From Phialocephala subalpina (taxonomy: Eukaryota > Ascomycota > Leotiomycetes > Helotiales > Mollisiaceae), in assembly GCA_900073065.1 (NCBI GenBank), contig FJOG01000022.1:434354-498353 (forward strand): DNA of 64,000 nt, given 5' to 3'. A program made the position numbers and the translations under genes. The notes beneath the pieces were generated by a model. It did no database searches. It saw nothing but the letters and a program-made list of their open reading frames with translations, and was not told where the DNA came from. Shown one piece after another: positions 24,755-34,795 of the stretch; the first letter of the stretch is position 1, and each line of letters starts with the position of its first letter.

Positions 24755-25375
24755 CGCGTTCCTAATTCAAAGTCTCAGTAGGGGGTAGGAGATTGAGTTG
24801 TTCATTTTGCGTTCATTAACTGTGAAGTTTTGGTGGTGAGTTCACTCATCCACGAGGACTCAATTGAGGTTCGTCAGAGAGAGATATTTCGACCATGTTC
24901 TATATGCGGAAGGCTGCATGAAGCTGATGATCGCGGGAGTGTTGGTTCCAATTGATCCTTGCACCGCTTTCTGCATGAGACCCTTTTCAGATGGAGCGCT
25001 CGCGAGGCTGAGGTCACCTCAGCACTGACGAGTAAGACCTGACGTTTGTTTTGAACTTGAAAGATTTAAAGATCATCTCAACTTCCTAAAAGATCACGAG
25101 ATTGGGCGGGGATCACGGACTTCTAAAAGTTCAGAGTTCATAAAGTATATTCATTGTGGTATCGATAGAGCTAATATATATTTCTCCTGATATCTGTCCA
25201 TTGTAGCACAGTTTTATGTTACTAGATTTGAAGCAATTCGCTTCGCTTCTTTGTGGTCGCTGCTGTGGCGTTGCTCTTCCTTGGCACCATGTCAAGTCAG
25301 TGTTGCGTCATCGAGTCTTTCCAATTCATTTCGAGCTTTTGCGGCCTAGTATTTTAGGGAATGGTCGGCTGGCTA
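24755..25375. other. Intergenic: deaminase promoter
   Basis: About 620 bp between the deaminase start and the end of the decayed second copy. AT-rich around 25080-25200. No gene seen. Confidence 0.5.
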
Positions 25376-25975
25376 TTACCTCATTGAGTCTCTCCGAGTG
25401 CTTTGCACTTCATGTTCACCGGAAAGCTCAGCGAGAATCTGTTGTCGCATTAGTTCGGTTGTGCGAATCAAGTACTCCTTCCGATATTGATTGAGACGCC
25501 GCAGACGATTGACTATTCCAGGTTTCATGTAATTCCTGATGTTCGGTGCAGTAGGCGGCTCTGTCCTGACACAAATATTGCCATGACATTCTGGAGCGAC
25601 CATTTTGTGGTCAGGGTGGTCTTTGATGTAGTGGTAGCAAACGAAGCAAGCTGCTTTACTAAATGCGATAAAGTGATCATCGTGGTAGAAGTGAAGTCCC
25701 TTGGAGATAAAAATCGTCGAGAATGAGGAGTTCGGCATGAACTTTGGTGTCCCAGGGACCTTTTGCGCCGTCGATATGCAAGTTTCCGAAGTTATTCGAG
25801 GCGCTTGTCAGGGCAGAGTTGCCTTGGGCATTGGGGACAGGCACACTAAATCTGGGATCGCGACGTCTGTTATAGCTGCTTCTTCGATAAATGAGACTCT
25901 TGTCTTGCTGATGAGTTCGGATATAATGAGAACTTTGAGAACTGTCTTTCGGATTCCGGGATGGTCGGTGAAGAC
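25376..25975 (-). pseudogene. Frameshifted OTT_1508-type deaminase copy
   Basis: The minus strand reads an open stretch of about 85 codons (about 25972-25710) ending in KVHAELLILDD, then changes frame and continues as FISKGLHFYHDDHFIAFSKA, then ACFVCYHYIKDHP, to a stop at 25376. Side by side with the intact gene (VHAELLVLDLFYAQ..., CSKPACYCCYHYIKAHP), spacing is preserved if one extra base is removed from the A5 run at 25709-25713. So the HAE and Cys motifs sit in different frames. Upstream, an in-frame stop ends the similarity and no start or N-terminal basic exon is recognisable, so the copy is also 5' truncated. A splice event removing the shift is possible but no good GT-AG pair is visible there. 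Confidence 0.72.
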
Positions 25976-26063
25976 ATTAAGGGTGTATTGTTGACGGAAC
26001 CTGCTGACAATTGGGATCGGATTAGAAAAGAGGGGCTGGACAATGCAAGAAAAGAGCTGGGGC

Positions 26064-26320
26064 GAGTCATGCTCTGGAATTAAGGCAAAGGTATTGCCGA
26101 AGGATAGTGATGCGAGATATTGAGTAAATCCTGCTCGTTGATTGAAGTGAAAACGTAGTATTAAAGTGAGGTGATGAAAAATATTCAGAGAGTCCGGCTC
26201 TGAATTAAAAGAGGGGGGGTGGTGTAAATTTTGCTGAAGAGGAATAATGTGAATTGTATGAGTCCTGCTCTGAATCGAAGTAAAGATGTGTTGGAGGAGA
26301 ATGATGCGAACTATCACAAG
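26064..26320. repeat. Diverged tandem repeat, about 4 units
   Basis: A unit beginning GAGTCCTGCTCTGAATC recurs at about 26064, 26122, 26187 and 26260, spaced 58-73 bp, each followed by a purine-rich stretch with GTGATG or AATGATGCGA near its end. It lies immediately upstream of the deaminase pseudogene. Copies are strongly diverged. Confidence 0.55.
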
Positions 26321-26442
26321 ACTCTCCTCAATAATATACCTTCTCATGGACCACCATTGAATGAGCCTTGAAGTTCACAATAGATCTTGGTCACGACCTA
26401 GACTTTCGCGAAGACCTTTCTCTCGGACTCATTTCTGCCACG

Positions 26443-26546
26443 TTCTTTGACCATGCTTTGTAGGCCAATGGGCGCATGGAGCCGACTCTCATGAGAATGT
26501 TTGGTCTCAATCTCACATTGTCCTTGCAATATTCAAGTCTGAACAC
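26443..26546. repeat. Dispersed repeat copy 1
   Basis: The stretch starting TTCTTTGACCATGCTTTGTA and ending TTCAAGTCTGAAC closely resembles 31928-32019 in the same orientation. On the minus strand both read peptides with RLE...LAYKxxSK. Origin unknown. Confidence 0.6.
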
Positions 26547-26820
26547 GGGGGTGAGAGCGCTCAAAATGATCTTGAGGCTGAGACATGAGAAATTTGCAAA
26601 CAATGCGGACGATGAGAGTAAGAATAGATGAAACGAGACCACCGTGATACATCAATTGATCAATGCCAGACGCTAGTAAAGATCTTTGCAGCCAATGCTC
26701 ACTGGGCAAACAACTATACACATTTGAACATCGTCCATCACTAATCCTTCCCTCCATCTCTCCATCACACCTCCAACCCTTATTCCTCGCGTACTAATCT
26801 CTCCCTCTAACAACTCACGA

Positions 26821-27048
26821 CTAACGAGTAAGGTAATTCGCAGCCTATTACCATCAAATCAGCACCAATCTAGTCAGGTCAAGAATAAAGAGAACTTACC
26901 CTTTCCAAATCATAATCATACTTCTCTAACGCAGCCAAAGCATCAGTCCTAGAATACCCCATTCCCGTCAAATTCTTTATAAATGGAATATCGTGTACAC
27001 CGGCTCTCGTCGGAGCTCTACCAATTTGTGGTCTCTCAGGTGCAGCAG
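26821..27048 (-). CDS. UBA-domain exon pair, parent gene unresolved
   Basis: Two exons, 27048-26900 and 26844-26821, separated by a 55-nt intron (GTAAGT donor, CTGAC, TAATAG acceptor), end in a TAG at 26821. They encode a ubiquitin-associated (UBA) domain: FIKNLTGMGYSRTDALAALE, then KYDYDLERAANYLTR. The MGYSR loop, the DALAALE helix and the terminal ANYL helix are standard UBA features. There is no ATG in this frame, and the acceptor CTTCAG at 27049-27054 suggests the exon continues an upstream gene. The only candidate is the WD40 gene that ends at 27064, but its frame meets a stop first and no donor in its last exon gives the right phase. Either an unusual splice or an indel separates them. 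Confidence 0.6.
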
Positions 27049-27063
27049 CTGAAGTATCATTAA

Positions 27064-29212
27064 TTAATCAAAGCGGCCAGCAAAAATGGCGTCAAAATCA
27101 TCGGGGTCGTTGACTGCTTGAGTAGTAAGAGGTGCGCTTGTGGAAACAGAAGCATCCTCCAAGAAGGACCAGATCTAGCATCTATCATCAGCTCACAATT
27201 TCCGCCAAGGGGGAAATCATGTGCACTCACCTCAACGATAGTCTTGTGGCTCTTACCCCTTATCATCACAGCCAATGCCTCTTCCAAATATACTTTCCGA
27301 ACAGCATCGGTGGGTGTGCCAAGCTCTCTTACCAGCTTTCCAGTCCGAAGATCCCAAACCTTTACTTTGCCGTCGGAAGAGCCAGTAAGGATACGTCTGT
27401 GATCAAATCTCAATGAAGTTATACTGTTGCCAGCTGCTGCTAGCCGATGTATCGGCTCCATAGTTTCCAGTGACCATACTCGAACTAAACCATCAAAGCC
27501 ACCTGTGACGAGCGTGTCATTACGCAGTTGCAGATGGCCTACCAGTGATGTATGGCCGTGCAGAACAGCTTCGCGGTTCCTAGAGTAGGACAGTGTCAGT
27601 CAAAACGTTATCAGAACAAGTTCTAGGAGAACGTTTACCCAGTAGAAACATCCCAAACGGAAACAGTCATATCCAAGCTACCTGTAACCACCCTCTTCCC
27701 ATCAAAAGCAAGGCAGTAGATCTGGCTAAAATGACCAGTCAAAGTCTGCAGGCATCGACCCTCGGATATGCTCCATACCCTCGCCGTTGAATCATAACTA
27801 CCTGATACGATGATATCTCCCTTTGCCTCTAGACATCGAACACTCGCTTGATGACCTACGAGAATGTTCTCGCACATACCATTCTCAATATTCCAGATAC
27901 GTATTGTAGTGTCTCGAGATCCTGAGACCACAGTTTTCGAGTTGCCGAATTTCAGACAGCGGATCGTAGAAGTATGTCCTTTCAGTGCGTGAATCGACTC
28001 TCTGAACAAACTACGACTTTAGTCATCAAATCATCCTGATTGTTGTTGGGAAAGCGGGGTATATGAGACTTACCTGGTGCTGATTCTCCAAACACGCACA
28101 TCTCGATCAACACCGCCCGTCACTAAGATATCGTTGTGAGCCGCCATTGCCCAAACGCCCTTTTCATGACCAAGCAATGTCCCAAAAATGGAGCCGTCGC
28201 GTTTGAAGATAGATATGGTGCCGCTGTCCAGGGCAACGATGATATGGTCCGATGTGACTTCTAGGGATGTTGCTACTCCATCCTCGAATTCTGTATTGTC
28301 CTCTGTGCTTAGAGGGCTTTCGATTTGCCTCGTATTGAGTAGTCCTCCGTATTTCCATGCAGCATCGACTCTCGAAAGTGTGTGCAAAGCATCGTTGAAA
28401 GCACGCAAACTTGTATGGAATCGAGTAGCTAGTTCGACCTCTCGTGTAATTGCAGAATCTTGGTCAAAACCACCCCAGATTACATTCGAAATTCCTCGGT
28501 GCTTCAGCTCTTGACAAATTCTAAGAGCTTCCATGAATAGCTCCTTGCTCTGTTCCTGAAGCTGAGTGGAGTCTGTCCATGCTTGAGACCAAAGTGGAGC
28601 CGGTCCATTTAGACCTGTATCTGGAGAGAGGAACTCAAAGGAGGAGTGTTTTAGAGTAAAAGATAGGCGTGAAGAACAAAGTTCAAGCGACGATACAAAC
28701 GCATTCAAATTTATGATGGCTACACTTGGTATCCGCTGAGATCGGGCAATCAATCGCGATTTCCATGTTTCATCTCTAAGTCTGGCGGAGACCAAAATAA
28801 GTCGGTTGAATGCAGATGATTGTGGCAATCTTTTGCGTTCGGGCTCGGCGATCTGAACTCGTTTGAAGTGTACGAGATCTTCGTAGTCCCAGGCCACACC
28901 TCTGCCATTATGTTTATCTCCAAGCCAACCGTCTGAAGGCTTTGATTTGTTGATTGTCGCGGAGAAATCAACTACTGTCGTTCTTCCCCATTTCCCAGGG
29001 TCTTCTGTCTTCGGTGTTTCTGCTTGTTCAACTGCCGTCGATGTTTTGGCTTCACTGCTGCTCTCCGAGGACTCTTGTGCGGAGTCGAGGAAGTTGTTGC
29101 TAGCTCCTCGCGGAGATTTCTTTGGAGTTGGAGCTCGATAGATTAGACCACACGAGGAACTAGGAATCGTAAGCATGTCATCGATAACTCTAGAATGCCT
29201 ACACTCTACCAT
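27064..29212 (-). CDS. WD40 beta-propeller protein (Cdc4-like blades)
   Basis: Four exons, 29212-28074, 28010-27639, 27579-27231 and 27174-27064, joined in phase by introns of 63, 59 and 56 nt, about 656 residues. The first 290 residues are low-complexity then charged with no recognised domain; I see no F-box. From about residue 290 seven WD40 blades follow (GHEKGVWAMAAHNDILVTGG, GHTSTIRCLKF, GHQASVRCLEAKGDIIVSGS, GHFSQIYCLAF, GHTSLVGHLQL and two more), with short 40-residue blades like those of Cdc4/Fbw7-type substrate receptors. A role in ubiquitin ligase substrate binding is therefore possible but not shown. The ATG at 29212 overlaps the stop of the upstream ULD gene, so the true 5' end is uncertain. 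UBA exons lie just past its stop. Confidence 0.78.
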
Positions 29213-30691
29213 TGAACATTGACGCTCGATTTTGAGACGCTTTCAGAGGTCCAGCATCTCGGGCAAGTCATTTCTTCATCGTTAACCTGATCCAATAACA
29301 CAGACATTGTGACTTTTTCCCTTCTGGCCACAGTTTGGGGCCACTTCGCGCTATCAACAACGGCATTATTGGCATCATTCAATTGGTATTGTCGGTTGAG
29401 TACATATTTTTGCCCTGGAACTCCTTCGAAAGATTCGCGTAGAAATGTGCTAAAGACGCTATAGTGTTGGAAAAACTCAACAGGTAGGTACTTCTGTCGA
29501 CCCAAGACGTCCTCGAAGAGCATACTATCCCTGAGCAGGAGTCTCGGCATAGCTGACCCAAACTGCTTGAGGGCCAGCAGAAAGAATAGAAATTGTGGTC
29601 CAAGGTAGACCCTAGTGGATCTCAGTTCGATGCATGTACATCTTGTTCACTGTATCAGAAAACTTACAATGTCTCGTTGAACAGCTCGTGAAGGCTCAAA
29701 GCTAGCAAGCACATGCTATACAAAATCAATCAGCGTTCCTGGGCTCTAGTATATACAAGACAAGGAGACTTACCACTTAGCAAACAAGACTTTGAGCTCA
29801 TACATGGAAGCTCGGAGTGAGATAATATCTTCCTCTGTATTGTGATTGGAAGGAAGTGCTTGTGATTGGACGATGGTAGTGAGTGACATGCTTAATGCTT
29901 TCAAGTCGTTCGATTGATCATGAATCAATTGCTCGAGCCTGGAACTCGTCGGGCAGTTGCCAACGGTCTCTACCACTTCTTGTGGCTTCAAGTATCGAGT
30001 GACGCTTATAGATGCCCGATCAGTCTGCTGCTGGCTCTGCTCATTAGTGACCAAGTGATGGCCCTCTTGAATCCCTACGCACTTCTTTGTCGAATCTTTC
30101 AAAGTTTCAAGCTCTTGCTTCAGGCCGTTCGACACAGCGTTCTCGATCTTGGAGGCAATTTTGTCTGAGATGTCGGTTGGCAAACTCTCCTTCAGCTGTG
30201 ATATAACACACCTAGGATGGACGTCAAAATGGGCCTTCAAATAAAGACAGAGGATGGAAGACATACAGAGTCTGGGATTGTAGCAAGATGTTGAGGCTGG
30301 AAATGGGTACTGAGATTCGGTCTCGTAGGGTTTGGACTTCCTTTGAAACACCCATCGCCCACTGCAGTTTCTTCGGCGCTGTCCGCCATGCTCCTCTCTT
30401 ACTTTGTAATCCCAGGGCCGCATCGTATTTCTGGACCTTGGCGAAAAAATCTGAGAGTGGCTTCGCTACCTTCTCAGCCTCGAGTTGAATGATGTCTTGT
30501 TGAGACGGAGTGACAATGATTGGCGCGATGGTACGTAGGTTCTGGAGCGTTATCTCGAGTCCAAACAAGAAGTCGATTGATTCTCGATAATCTGACTTGG
30601 CCCCATTCGTCTCCTTCAAGGCCCCAGCTATCTTCGCGACAAGTTGGACTGAGGCAATGATATCGCCAGCGGACCACCCAAATGCCGCCAT
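29206..30691 (-). CDS. Fungal N-domain (STAND-type) plus ULD ubiquitin-like protein
   Basis: Four exons, 30691-30267, 30211-29774, 29715-29668 (48 nt) and 29611-29206, joined in phase, 438 residues. Residues 1-140 match the fungal N-terminal domain found on STAND/NLR-like and ankyrin proteins (FGWSAGDIIASVQLVAKI, a central APKKLQWAM motif, TLRDRISVPISSLNILL). A helical linker follows, then a hydrophobic segment of about 30 residues built across exons 3 and 4, and a ubiquitin-like ULD domain from about residue 330 (MLFEDVLGRQKYLPVEFFQ, VTMSVLLDQ). It ends near a CPRC pair. No NACHT/NB-ARC ATPase is present. Such N-domain/ULD genes are common and variable in filamentous fungi; function is unknown, and a link to self/non-self recognition is inference from domain company only. 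Confidence 0.78.
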
Positions 30692-33600
30692 CGCGTGCGC
30701 GGTGTCAAGACAGGAGACCTATCATGATAGAGGTCAAGTAGTCAGTGCCATTTAATTCACGGTAGCTTCATTGTAGACTCGAAGTATGATCGGCTTGCAG
30801 CTTCGAAGGTAGTGGATTGAATTGGAGGGTTCGAAGACCGAAAACGAGGCTGTTGTGGCTGTGAGGCTATGGAGAAATGCTGCCCCTGTGTCTTCTTGGA
30901 CTCCTGAATCATGGGACGAAGCTCCAATGCCTCTCTGCACACATGCATCATGTGCGTGGCCCCAAATGCCCTCCATTCTCGCGTCTCAACGCCACGCTCT
31001 GGGAGCTGATTGGATCCGCTCTGCACTCCAGACATGAACTCATTGAGATGATACTTCTCTTGAGCTAGGTTTGGGAAGCAAACGGCCGAGTTGTGCTGTA
31101 GATATGGAGATACGACGAGGAAAGTTCTCCAGAGAGGAAGAGCTGCCGGTTCTAAATTGGTTGGGACTAAGGTTAGTCTACATTTGGGACAGCTTCTACC
31201 CCTCAAAGTATGCCTGCAACCACAATCCTCAGTTCCACGAAGCTTGTGATGCTGTTATATCTGCATGGTGCGTCAATTGTACCGTGATTCTAAGGAAGCT
31301 GGCCCAGTGGTAGAAAACAGCCGTCGTTCATTCCAGCATTTGCCACAGTCAGCTGCGCCAAGTTAGCAGTCGATCCTGTCGCGCCTTCCTACTCGACCAT
31401 CGTTCAAACACACTTTCTATTTCCGAAGGTGATACATGTCGCTCGAAGCCATTGTTTGATTTTATGTTTTGTTTATGTACAGTACTGTACCAAGCAGTGC
31501 CCGCATATCCAGAAGCAAAATTCCATAGCAAATTCCCCTCATACATCAATTTTGCGATGGAAGCTGGTTCGTAGTTGCACGCTGTTCTAGTATTCATATT
31601 GAAATTCGTGATAATTACTGATTGACGAAACCATTTGAGGCAAGCATATTGGCTGAGCGGAAAAAGGCAGGCTCGCAAGACATCTTCAGGTCTCACGATT
31701 TTCAGCTCAATTCAAACCGTCGCTAAGAACATTGGTCTTCGACTTTCAAGCAGTTTGACATGCAAGGCCTTCACTATATCATCATTGCACAGACAGACCC
31801 AAACGGAACTACCGCTTCTACGTCGCCAAGCGCAAACAGGATGAGAGGCTCAAGAGAGACCTACACCCTAAATCCTCCTCGTTTCGATCTCGACCACGAC
31901 CAAACTCTCAAACTAAGCTCGATTGTTTTCTTTGAGCATGTTTTGTAGGCTAGATGCGGGGTCGAACTGACTCCCGTGGGAATGTCTGTTATCTTACAAT
32001 GGTCTTCAAGTCTGAGCAGAAGGTCGCTTGTGGCCAAAGTGCTGTCAAAGCCGAGACCTTCGGAATCTTGACAAGGCATCGACTGAAGAGAAATAGATGA
32101 ACCACTTTGACGAGACATTGAGATTACTCAAAACAATGGAAATTGCTCTCTTTCACGGAACCCTACAAAATGCTCAATGGACAAGCTCGAGAACATCTCG
32201 TCTGAGGACAAAAGGAGGCATGCTCGGGGCATTTGGGGGCCTCCCTTGAATCTGCAAAGCAATGTGCTCTCGAACTTGTCCTGTACAATTCTTGTCTTCA
32301 TATCAAAACAAAATAAAAGTGACTCGCGGACTAGGAAGCAAAGCAGTTGGTCCTGCAAGAGTGAAGGGCGTCCGATAGGATCTCGCCGGTTGAATTCCAG
32401 CCTACGAAAGTTCCCCACAAGTAGTCATATAATATTAAATAAACACGAACCCGTCCTCCTTTCAGGAAACACCTTCACCGATGTCATAATCGGTGAGAAC
32501 TTGTGAGCACTCGCCTGAACTTTTTTTTGGGGGGGGGGGGCGGCTTTTAACATGATGGTAGGCTGGCAGACTAGGAAATCTGCACCGAAATGGGGCTGAG
32601 AAACGAAGAGGGAAAAGGGGCACTGGCTCCTGCTTTCTCACAAGGAAAGCATTTCGACTTCACAATCTAGCATGAAGAAAGCTCAGACACAACGGACAGA
32701 AGTAACTCTCGAATAAGCGAGAACACATGGAAACCTCTTCAACAGTTCAAGAAGGATCACCGAAAACCCCCCATTCCTCCTCCTCTCCCCGACCAGCTCC
32801 CTCTGATTGGGCAACCACATCTTCGCACGAGAAAGCCCCCCACTTCAACTCCCTCAGCTCGTCTATCCACCTCCCTACTCTCTCTCAACATCCCCTTCGC
32901 TGGTAATACTCCACCCTATGCCCAACTTTTTAACCTAGGTAATCCTCTTTGGCCTCGATACCATTCTAACCCTTCTCTCCCATATTCGAACTCCGAAGGT
33001 ACTTGTATTTCCGAGAGAATTCCAGTTGAGAAAGCCTGTTGAAGATGACGAGTTCGAAACTGGGCTGTTTGACGGCCTTTTGATTTTAATTTTAAATTTT
33101 TTTTGGATAATTTCGAAGGACGACATGAAGGTGATATGATCTCTCAAGTACTAACAGTGATTGGAAACCTGAAGGACCTCAGATATCCCAAGCGCCTGGT
33201 TGTACTTCCAATATAGCGCTTTGCGGCCTTCTCAAAGTAAAAGGACTCGAGGACACACTCACATCTCAATGAGGAATTTGCGATTTTCATTCCATGGTGA
33301 GACAAACTCTCAAGCCACAACGCCACTCCACGCTGGATTCAGACATCAAACGAAACGCACACAATTGAAGCATCAACATCTTCTCCTTCATGAATTGAAA
33401 TACTGTGAGATGAAGATGCACGAAGAAAAATGCGACGAGAGTTGGAGATGGTCAAAGCAGAAATAAGGTTGGTACCAAACCACTTACGTCATAGTGCAGT
33501 GCCAACGTCGAAGGCGTCGACGTTGAATCTTGAAGATACGGATGGCGGCGTTATTCACAATATATCCTCGTCGATGAGGTCCAGGCAGCGACCTCGAGCA

Positions 33601-33703
33601 TATTGTCCGCCCATCCGCGAAAACTGAAGGTACCTTCTGTATTGGTACGCAACGTTTCCAAGATTCTGCGCCATCGAAATCAAAATTTCCCTGTCAAAGT
33701 CCC
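30692..33703. other. Long intergenic region with repeats
   Basis: About 3 kb without a gene I can support. A minus-strand open frame at 30757-31206 begins with a CPKC pair but is otherwise unlike anything I recognise. The stretch holds the second dispersed repeat copy (31928-32019) and a T-run followed by a run of about 12 G at 32520-32540. The last part (about 33300-33703) is probably the promoter and leader of the phosphatase gene. Confidence 0.5.
31928..32019. repeat. Dispersed repeat copy 2
   Basis: Starts TTCTTTGAGCATGTTTTGTA and ends TTCAAGTCTGAGC. It is clearly related to 26443-26546 but carries substitutions and small indels. Confidence 0.6.
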
Positions 33704-34795
33704 ATGTCTCGCCGAACAATATCTGCAAACCAACGAATGCCAACTCTTCCTCAATACCAGCCGGCGCGGACTGGGGAGACGAAGTCACGGTCGGTGTGGA
33801 GGATATTCGGATACCTGACAGTCTTTCTGGTTACCTCCTGGGCCGGATTCCTACTTTTCACCTCGAAAGTTACAATGGCTGCAGAGGGAGAAGCTGAAGC
33901 AGTCGGAAAAGATGAATACGGCTCGAACTCTCGACCTGCTTTCTCCGACATGATCCAACTGATGGATCTGCCAGCCACATATCTTCCGGAGACAGGCAAA
34001 CATCGACATTCTGGCAGACTCATAATCGTGGGCGATGTGCATGGAATGAAAGATGAGTTGATACATCTGCTGGACAAGGTCGACTTCAATAAAAAGCATG
34101 ATCATCTGATCCTTGCTGGGGATATGATTGCGAAAGGGCCAGACTCTCCGGGGGTTGTGGATTTGGCTATGGAGCTGGGCGCGACGGGAGTGAGAGGCAA
34201 TCACGAAGACCGAATTATACTTGCACACAAGGATATGAAATCGAAGCATCTTTCGATGGATACGCCGGATCCCAACGAGGATCGTGACAAGCAGCAGGAT
34301 GCTATGGAGGAGATAAGTTACAGTCATGGCGACTACAAGGACAGAGCACTTGTGAGGGCTCTGGGAGCGAAGAGGATAAAATGGCTGGAGGAATGCCCAG
34401 TCATCTTGAGGGTTGGAAAGCTGGGTTCGATGGGCGAGGTGATTGTTGTGCATGCCGGCCTTGCTCCTGGAGTGAAGCTCCAGAAGCAAGACCCAGTCAT
34501 GGTCATGACCATGAGGACCATGACTGACGACGGAGTACCAAGCGACGAGAGAGAAGGGAAAGTCTGGAACAAAGTGTGGAATAAATACCAAAAAAGCCTC
34601 CCGAAGGACAAACGTTCTACTGTCATATACGGACACGACTCGAAACGAGGGCTCCAAGTCGAAAAGCACAGTATGGGCATCGACACTGGATGCTTGAAAG
34701 GGGGACAACTGACAGCAGTGGTTATCGAAGGTGGCCACAGCGATCATACGCATAAGATTATACATGTCAACTGCAAAGACGGCAGAAATAGATGA
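33704..34795 (+). CDS. PPN2: Calcineurin-like phosphoesterase, Ppn2-type
   Basis: A single exon of 363 codons from ATG 33704. A short cytosolic tail precedes one membrane segment (residues about 31-54, IFGYLTVFLVTSWAGFLLF), giving a type II anchor. The catalytic domain has the metallophosphatase signature in order: IIVGDVHGMKDEL (about 106), LAGDMIAKGPDS (about 138), GVRGNHEDRII (about 163), a VVHAGLAPG motif (about 250) and a VIYGHDSKRGLQ motif (about 307). Anchor plus this PPP-like core fits yeast Ppn2, a vacuolar endopolyphosphatase that cuts long polyphosphate chains and needs divalent metal. The symbol is assigned by similarity recalled, not searched; a related bis(5'-nucleosyl)-tetraphosphatase-like enzyme is the alternative. 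Confidence 0.85.
   Translation: MSRRTISANQRMPTLPQYQPARTGETKSRSVWRIFGYLTVFLVTSWAGFLLFTSKVTMAAEGEAEAVGKDEYGSNSRPAFSDMIQLMDLPATYLPETGKHRHSGRLIIVGDVHGMKDELIHLLDKVDFNKKHDHLILAGDMIAKGPDSPGVVDLAMELGATGVRGNHEDRIILAHKDMKSKHLSMDTPDPNEDRDKQQDAMEEISYSHGDYKDRALVRALGAKRIKWLEECPVILRVGKLGSMGEVIVVHAGLAPGVKLQKQDPVMVMTMRTMTDDGVPSDEREGKVWNKVWNKYQKSLPKDKRSTVIYGHDSKRGLQVEKHSMGIDTGCLKGGQLTAVVIEGGHSDHTHKIIHVNCKDGRNR

Noticed and set aside
29206..30691. Full NLR (STAND) gene
   Set aside because: The N-domain is present, but no NACHT or NB-ARC ATPase motif follows; the second half is a ULD domain.
30757..31206. Minus-strand open frame with a CPKC pair
   Set aside because: Only one short Cys pair, no wider similarity to the neighbouring ULD gene, and no convincing ATG.
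32520..32540. T-run followed by a G-run
   Set aside because: A simple homopolymer tract without context; could be sequencing-prone, not a feature in itself.
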